A stretch of DNA of 64,000 bases, from contig NZ_JAFKFX010000035.1 of NCBI RefSeq assembly GCF_017308075.1, positions 1 to 64,000 of the forward strand, in the 5' to 3' direction. Below, in pieces: positions 59,587 to 64,000 of this stretch; the stretch's first letter is position 1; each line of letters begins with the position of its first letter. The notes under the pieces are model-generated. The model saw only the letters and a program-made list of their open reading frames with translations. It ran no database searches and had not been told where the DNA came from. The translations under genes were made by a program, and so were the position numbers. Source of the DNA: Allobosea sp. GTDB taxonomy: Bacteria > Pseudomonadota > Alphaproteobacteria > Rhizobiales > Beijerinckiaceae.

Positions 59587-59627
59587 CCTAACGCGATAAC
59601 CAATCCATCGCATCTACCTAACGCGAT
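59587..59627 (-). promoter_or_regulatory. Paired CCTAACGCGAT sites upstream of the shikimate dehydrogenase gene
   Basis: CCTAACGCGAT occurs at 59587-59597 and again at 59617-59627, exactly 30 bases apart, close to three helical turns. The pair lies 69 bases upstream of the dehydrogenase start and directly after the LysR stop. Flanking GATAAC and GTTATC hexamers add dyad symmetry. TTATCT nearer the gene, on the minus strand, could be a -10. A binding site for the adjacent LysR regulator is plausible. Confidence 0.5.
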
Positions 59628-59628
59628 G

Positions 59629-60561
59629 TTATCTTTTGGGCGGAGACGAGGCTGCGCCATGCCCTTGCGACACCACCACCGCAGTCATCTCCTCGCGCAG
59701 CAGCTTGACGAAGCTGTCGGCATAGAGGGAAGGGGCCTTGTCCTTCTTGACCGCGACATAGGTCTGGAACTGGGTCGGTTCCTCGATCGGGATCGCCGCG
59801 ATCCCCGGCATTGCGCCATGCGCGACGGTGAACTGGTCGATGATCGCGATGCCGAGCCCGGCCTTGACCAGCGCGCAGACGGTGGTGCCGAAGCGCGCCT
59901 TGATCGCCATTTCGAAGCTGAGCCCGCTGCGCACGAAGATCTCGCTCATGATCCGGCCGTAAGGGTCGTTCGGGTCGATGCCGATCAGCGGGTGCGCGAC
60001 GATCTCGCTGGCCGAGACGCTGGTGCGCTCGGCGAGCGCATGGCTTTCAGGCACGATGCAGAACAGTTCGCCCATCGCCAGCGGGATGAAGTCGAGGCCC
60101 GGATGGTCGAGCCGGTAGCTCATCGCCGCGATCTCGCCCTTGCCGAGCAAGAGATAGTCGAGCGCTTCCTCGATCTTGAGGATGTTGATCTCGATGCGCA
60201 GGTCTGGATGCTTGCGCTTCAGGCGTTCGATCGCCCGTGGCACCATGACGTTGCAGATGCTCGGCACCGAGCCGAGCCGTAGCTCGACGCCGTCGCCGCG
60301 CTCGATCCGTGCCAGGGTGTAGTGGAGGTCGTCGACCTTCTGGTAGACGCCGTTGATCTGCTCGAAGATGTCGTTGGCCTCAGGCGTCGGCATATAGCGT
60401 CCGTGCCGGCGCTCGAACAGCTTGAGGCGAAAGGTTCGCTCGGTGTGCTTCATCAGCCGGCTGATGCCGGGGGCCGAGACGTTGAGCAGTTTCGCCGCGC
60501 CGGCGATCGTGCCGGTGATCATGATGGCCCGGATCACCTCGATCTGGCGCAGCGTCAGCAT
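59629..60561 (-). CDS. LysR family transcriptional regulator
   Basis: 310 residues. MLTLRQIEVIRAIMITGTIA and LNVSAPGISRLMKHTE form the N-terminal HTH; the effector domain starts near ELRLGSVPSI. It lies directly upstream of and on the same strand as the shikimate dehydrogenase and transporter operon, so it is the probable inducer-responsive activator. The stop codon is only two bases beyond the paired operator-like repeats. Effector unknown, probably a shikimate-pathway acid. Confidence 0.9.
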   Translation of the reverse strand: MLTLRQIEVIRAIMITGTIAGAAKLLNVSAPGISRLMKHTERTFRLKLFERRHGRYMPTPEANDIFEQINGVYQKVDDLHYTLARIERGDGVELRLGSVPSICNVMVPRAIERLKRKHPDLRIEINILKIEEALDYLLLGKGEIAAMSYRLDHPGLDFIPLAMGELFCIVPESHALAERTSVSASEIVAHPLIGIDPNDPYGRIMSEIFVRSGLSFEMAIKARFGTTVCALVKAGLGIAIIDQFTVAHGAMPGIAAIPIEEPTQFQTYVAVKKDKAPSLYADSFVKLLREEMTAVVVSQGHGAASSPPKR

Positions 60562-60806
60562 GGCCCGCGCTTCCTCCCGCTCGCCTTCCTGCTGCCAGCG
60601 GAGGCGAGGGCGAAAGGACTGTCAAGGCGCGCAGCCTCAGGCGCAGACTGAGCAGGTCGCTTCCTCTTGCGGAGCGGCTTCGCCCTGCGCGGTGCTGGCC
60701 GGTCCGGCTGTCGCCTGAAGCCCGATCTCGCTGCTGTGAGTGCCGATGTTAAGGCATCGGGCCCGAGGGTTCGGCTCCGGTCCCGGGAAGGAAGTCCGGC
60801 GCCGGT
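60562..60806. other. Intergenic region between LysR and GntR genes
   Basis: 245 bases with no gene-like frame. I see no hairpin, repeat or clear promoter; the LysR promoter must lie here. Confidence 0.4.
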
Positions 60807-61493
60807 TCAGAGGACGTCCCAGACCCGCAGCCGCGTCGAGTCCATGTGCAGGCGGATGACCTCGGTCAGCGCCTCGGCATCGCGCTTTTCCAGCGCCTCG
60901 ATCATCGCCTCGTGCTCGGCGACGGCTCCGGCCCATTTGTCCGGCCCCTCATTGCCGATGAAGCGCAGCCGCTTGATCCGGGCCTGGAGGGTGCCGTGCA
61001 TTTCCATCAGCACGTCATTGCCGGACGCGGCCACGATCGCGGAATGGATCGCCTGGTTGAGCTTGAAATATTCGAGCCGGTTCCGGACGCGATATTGTTC
61101 CATCATCGCATCGTGCAGAGCCCGGATCGCCGCGATCGTCTCGTCCGAGGCGTTCTCGCAGGCCGTGCGTCCGCCGAGCTGCTCGAGATTCTTCAGCACT
61201 TCGAGGATGTTGCGCATATCGGTCGAGCTGAATTTGCGAACGATCGCGCCCTTGGCCGGCTGGATCTCGACCAGGCCTTCGCTGGCCAGCGTCTTGATCG
61301 CCTCGCGCAGCGGTGTGCGCGAAACGCCGAGCTGTGCCCCGATCAGCCCTTCATTGATGCGCTGCCCCGGCGCGAGGGTGCCCTCGATGATCATGTCGCG
61401 CATGCGCTCGAGCACCTCGTCGTGCAAGGTCCGGCGCTGAATGCGCGGATAGGCTTCCGACGCTTCGCTCAACGTCCCGACTCCGCTCGTCAT
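60807..61493 (-). CDS. GntR family transcriptional regulator (FCD/FadR type)
   Basis: 228 residues. The N-terminal winged HTH is RTLHDEVLERMRDMIIEG and INEGLIGAQLGVSRTPLREAIKTL; the all-helical FCD domain has FKLNQAIHSAI and a later HEAMIEALEKRDAEALTEVIRLHM, with Asp/His metal ligands typical of the family. It is divergent from a PdxA-family dehydrogenase and TctC-type binding protein operon, which it most likely represses until a carboxylate ligand binds. Confidence 0.9.
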   Translation of the reverse strand: MTSGVGTLSEASEAYPRIQRRTLHDEVLERMRDMIIEGTLAPGQRINEGLIGAQLGVSRTPLREAIKTLASEGLVEIQPAKGAIVRKFSSTDMRNILEVLKNLEQLGGRTACENASDETIAAIRALHDAMMEQYRVRNRLEYFKLNQAIHSAIVAASGNDVLMEMHGTLQARIKRLRFIGNEGPDKWAGAVAEHEAMIEALEKRDAEALTEVIRLHMDSTRLRVWDVL

Positions 61494-61673
61494 CGACGCT
61501 CCTTCTCAATCGTCCTGTACCGCATGGCGTTTTCGCCATGTCAACGCGGCCTCCGCTCGGCATGGCCGGTCCTGCGGCGCCCAGGTCATGGAAACTTGTG
61601 GAAACGCCAGCTTCCGGACAGAGGGGCGCCCGGTCGGAGGTACCTTTCCAGACGCATCTTATGTCACATTGAT

Positions 61674-61684
61674 TATGCTGCATA
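61674..61684. promoter_or_regulatory. TATGC-T-GCATA palindrome between GntR and pdxA-like genes
   Basis: A perfect 5+1+5 inverted repeat in an AT-rich stretch (ATTGATTATG...ACAGAATACTTG) about 80 bases ahead of the PdxA-like start. FCD-type GntR regulators bind short palindromes of this size, so it is a candidate operator. Confidence 0.4.
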
Positions 61685-61753
61685 CAGAATACTTGCCTAG
61701 CCATTGGGCGCATGTTAGGCCCATGCCAGATTGCCGGCCTATGACCGGATTAC

Positions 61754-61760
61754 GGGAGGA
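61754..61760 (+). promoter_or_regulatory. Ribosome-binding site fixing a TTG start
   Basis: GGGAGGA is followed after four bases by TTG 61765. An in-frame ATG at 61741 lies before this site and has no comparable sequence, so the TTG is preferred as the start of the PdxA-like gene. Confidence 0.5.
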
Positions 61761-61764
61761 TTCC

Positions 61765-62802
61765 TTGGAAACTGAGGCGAAGAACGCCCTGCCGGTTATT
61801 GCGGTCGCCATGGGCGATCCGTCCGGCATCAGCCCCGAGCTCACTGCGCGCATTCTCGCCGAGCCCGATCTGCGCTCCGCCGCGCGTTACGTGGTTTTCG
61901 GTGATTTCCGCCTTTTCCAGCTCGGCGCTGCCGATGCCGGGCTGACGCCCGATCTGCATGTGGTCAAGGAAGGCGACGCGCTGCCGGCCGCTGCCGGCAA
62001 GCCGGTCTTCGTCGATCTGGCCAACCATGATCCGGCCGATCTCCAGCGCGGCAAGGCGACGCTCGCCGGCGGCAAGGCGGCGACCGATAATTTCCGCCGG
62101 GCCTTGCAGCTCGCCGCTGCCGGCAAGGCCGATGCGGTGTTCTTCACGCCCTTCAACAAGGCGGCGATGCGCTTCGCCTATCCGGGCTATGACGACGAGA
62201 TCCGCTTCGTGCGCGATGCGATCGCCTTCGAAGGCCCGGCGAGCGAGTTCAACGTGCTCGACAAGCTCTGGAACTGCCGGGTCACCTCGCATATCCCGCT
62301 GTCGGAGGTCGCGAAGAACATCACCCAGGAGCGCATCCTGCGGGCGCTCGACCTCGCCGACAAGAATCTGCGCGCCGCGGGCTTCAATCCGCCGCGCATC
62401 GCGGTTGCTGGCATCAATCCGCATGCCGGCGACGGCGGCAATTTCGGCCGCGACGAGATCGACACGATCGAGCCGGCGGTGAAGGCGGCACAGGCCAAGG
62501 GCTACACGGTCGAGGGGCCGTTCCCGTCCGATACGGTGTTCCTGCGCGCCAAGAACGGCGATTTCGACGCCGTCCTGACGATGTATCACGACCAGGGCCA
62601 GATCGCGATGAAGCTGATGGGCTTCGATCGCGGCGTTACCCTGATCGGCGGGTTCCCGTTCCCGATCTGCACGCCGGCCCATGGCACGGCCTATGAGATC
62701 GCCGGCAAGGGTATCGCCAATCTCGGCGCTTGCCGGGCGGCATTGTCGCTGGCCATCAAGATGGCGAGCGAGGGAAGGGCGGCGCGCAAGACCGCGGCCT
62801 GA
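61765..62802 (+). CDS. PdxA-family 4-hydroxythreonine-4-phosphate dehydrogenase-like protein
   Basis: 345 residues. The PdxA metal ligands are His residues in VTSHIPLS, INPHAGDGG and MYHDQGQIAMK; MGDPSGISPEL near the start and TPFNKAAMR are characteristic. Classic PdxA works in pyridoxal phosphate synthesis, but paralogues next to transporters are catabolic: PdxA2 in threonate/erythronate use and TphB in terephthalate use. This gene is followed by a TctC-type binding protein, a combination also seen in terephthalate clusters, and is controlled by a divergent GntR gene. A catabolic dehydrogenase role is therefore more likely than vitamin B6 synthesis; the substrate is unknown. Confidence 0.85.
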   Translation: METEAKNALPVIAVAMGDPSGISPELTARILAEPDLRSAARYVVFGDFRLFQLGAADAGLTPDLHVVKEGDALPAAAGKPVFVDLANHDPADLQRGKATLAGGKAATDNFRRALQLAAAGKADAVFFTPFNKAAMRFAYPGYDDEIRFVRDAIAFEGPASEFNVLDKLWNCRVTSHIPLSEVAKNITQERILRALDLADKNLRAAGFNPPRIAVAGINPHAGDGGNFGRDEIDTIEPAVKAAQAKGYTVEGPFPSDTVFLRAKNGDFDAVLTMYHDQGQIAMKLMGFDRGVTLIGGFPFPICTPAHGTAYEIAGKGIANLGACRAALSLAIKMASEGRAARKTAA

Positions 62803-62866
62803 GGCAATTCCGGCAGGGCGGCCACATAAGAGCCGCCCGATCAGTTGAAGCAAGGGAGAGAACAGT

Positions 62867-63859
62867 ATGAAGAAGTTCACGATCGCGGCGAGCTTCGTCG
62901 CCGCGTCCTTCGCGATGGCGATGCCGGCCCAGGCCTGGCAGCCGACCAAGCCGATCGAATTCGTCGTGGCCTCGGGGCCGGGCGGCGGCACCGACAACTT
63001 TGCGCGCATCATTCAGTCGATCATCACCAAGCACAAGCTGGTCGAGCAGCCGATCGTGGTGCTCAACAAGGGCGGTGGCAGCGGCGCCGAGGCCTTCATC
63101 TATGGCAAGGGCGGCAAGGGCGATGCCCACAAGGTCGTCTTCGGCACCAACAACGCCTATCTGCTGCCCTACGTCGCCAAGCTCGGCTACAAATTCTCCG
63201 ATCTCACCCCGGTCGCCGCTCTGGCGCTCGACGAGTTCCTGATCTGGGTCAACGGCAATTCGCCCTATAACGATGCCAAGGCCTATATCGACGCGGTGAA
63301 GGCCAAGCCCGGCAGCTTCAAGATGGCCGGCAGCCAGTCCAAGGACACCGACCAGACGCTGACCGCGATGATCCAGGACGCCACCGGCGCCAAGTGGATC
63401 TATGTGCCCTTCCAGGGCGGCGGCGCGGCCGCGACCCAGCTCGCGGGCGGCCATGTCGACTCCAACACCAACAACCCGAACGAGAATATCGGCCAGTGGA
63501 AGGCCGGCCAGGTCAAGCCGCTCTGCGTCTTCTCGCCGGTGCGTCTCGCCAAGGGCGAGCCGGTCCACAACGGCAAGGGCTGGGGCGACATCCCGACCTG
63601 CAAGGAAGCCGGCCTGCCGCTCGAATCCTTCCAGATGCCGCGTACCGTCTGGCTGCCGGCCGAGGTTCCGGCCGATGCGGTCGGCTTCTATGCCGACGTC
63701 ATGGAGAAGGTCAGCAAGACCCCTGAATGGGCCGAGTTCGTCGCCCGCACCGCGCAGACCGCCCGCTTCATGAAGGGCAAGGAACTGACCGACTTCGTCG
63801 CCAAGGACGAGGCGGCCAACGCCAAGGTCTTCAAGGACGAAGGCTGGGTCGTCAACTGA
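62867..63859 (+). CDS. TctC-type (Bug family) tricarboxylate transporter substrate-binding protein
   Basis: 330 residues. Signal peptide (TIAASFVAASFAMAMPAQA) then PTKPIEFVVASGPGGGTDNFAR, the Bug family opening with the G-G-G-x-D ligand loop. KGGGSGAEAF and the YVPFQGGGAAATQLAGGHVD segment contact the carboxylate. It works with TctA/TctB membrane proteins; a possible next gene begins at 63998. AAGGGAGAGAACAGT precedes the ATG. The ligand is probably a di- or tricarboxylate or an aromatic acid oxidised by the PdxA-like enzyme. Confidence 0.92.
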   Translation: MKKFTIAASFVAASFAMAMPAQAWQPTKPIEFVVASGPGGGTDNFARIIQSIITKHKLVEQPIVVLNKGGGSGAEAFIYGKGGKGDAHKVVFGTNNAYLLPYVAKLGYKFSDLTPVAALALDEFLIWVNGNSPYNDAKAYIDAVKAKPGSFKMAGSQSKDTDQTLTAMIQDATGAKWIYVPFQGGGAAATQLAGGHVDSNTNNPNENIGQWKAGQVKPLCVFSPVRLAKGEPVHNGKGWGDIPTCKEAGLPLESFQMPRTVWLPAEVPADAVGFYADVMEKVSKTPEWAEFVARTAQTARFMKGKELTDFVAKDEAANAKVFKDEGWVVN

Positions 63860-63936
63860 CCTGCTGCTGACTGGGTGGCCCGCTGACCCAAGGCGCCAAG
63901 GCGTTTCGGCAGCCGGGTCGAGCCCGACAGATCTGA

Positions 63937-63964
63937 GGGAAGCGGGCCTTCGAGCCCGCTTCCC
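63937..63964 (+). promoter_or_regulatory. Strong stem-loop after the TctC-type gene
   Basis: GGGAAGCGGGC pairs with GCCCGCTTCCC, an 11-bp perfect stem with a CTTCGA loop. CAAAAA rather than a T-run follows, so read-through to the next gene is likely. It mirrors the hairpin after the binding-protein gene at 3059-3082 and may likewise favour binding-protein expression. Confidence 0.6.
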
Positions 63965-63997
63965 GTCGCAAAAATCACCAGGGATGGAAGGCTGCCG

Positions 63998-64000
63998 ATG
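63998..64000 (+). CDS. Probable start codon of the next gene (cut by window edge)
   Basis: The window ends with ATG at 63998, preceded by GGATGGAAGG at a distance suited to ribosome binding. In tripartite tricarboxylate transporter operons a TctB or TctA gene follows TctC, so this is likely one of them. Nothing of the product is visible. Confidence 0.35.

Noticed and set aside
1-64000. CRISPR arrays, tRNA/rRNA genes, insertion sequences or prophage
   Set aside because: I saw no regularly spaced direct repeats with unique spacers, no recognisable RNA gene and no transposase, integrase or phage structural gene. I could not run a dedicated search.

Overview
The window is very GC-rich, densely coding alphaproteobacterial chromosome, most like the Hyphomicrobiales. 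A Bosea-type organism is my inference from overall protein flavour, the ethylmalonyl-CoA pathway genes and the dispersed intergenic palindromes; no rRNA or other marker is present to prove it. I saw no tRNA, rRNA, CRISPR array, transposase or integrase.

Layout. 1-660: tail of an unidentified ORF and a DUF3108-like gene lacking a credible start. 823-5310 (+): threonine-synthase-like enzyme, then a polar amino acid ABC transporter (binding protein, two permeases, ATPase). 5467-10151 (-): acyl-CoA dehydrogenase, APH-type kinase, a Ser/Thr kinase fused to a universal stress domain, and a metallophosphoesterase. 10325-18991: CYTH-CHAD protein, aspartate kinase, UbiG, DUF4180 protein, LuxR regulator, small secreted protein, crotonyl-CoA carboxylase/reductase, amidase-family protein. 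19009-23702: two GNAT acetyltransferases, YihY membrane protein, EamA exporter, methylsuccinyl-CoA dehydrogenase. 23707-24374: a less GC-rich islet with a DUF6968-like gene and a gene broken by an in-frame stop. 24615-28769: MsbA-type ABC exporter, Cys-rich secreted peptide, CpdB-like nucleotidase. 29044-32396 (-): MaoC-type hydratase, acyl-CoA dehydrogenase and class III CoA-transferase, divergent from 32720-39133 (+): a complete branched-chain-type ABC transporter and an aldehyde dehydrogenase. 39207-45187: methyltransferase, Lrp regulator/MFS pair, alcohol dehydrogenase, LysR/MBL-hydrolase pair.

45479-49084 is the most unusual locus: a compact operon of a TackOD1 zinc-ribbon protein ending in a degenerate GGDEF domain, a processive GT2 glycosyltransferase and an HlyD-like adaptor. 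It resembles a polysaccharide synthase/export unit whose usual c-di-GMP receptor has been replaced. 49237-51822: enolase-superfamily enzyme and an HxlR/quinone-oxidoreductase divergent pair. 51819-60561 (-): probable shikimate/quinate utilisation cluster, with a QuiC-type 3-dehydroshikimate dehydratase, a five-gene ABC transporter, a shikimate dehydrogenase paralogue and a LysR regulator. 60807-64000: GntR regulator divergent from a PdxA-family dehydrogenase and a TctC-type binding protein, with the start codon of a further gene at the edge.

Together the genes describe a metabolically versatile heterotroph: four solute-uptake systems, three acyl-CoA dehydrogenases used in three different contexts, and two ethylmalonyl-CoA pathway enzymes. 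Several families of imperfect palindromic repeats sit in the gaps between genes.
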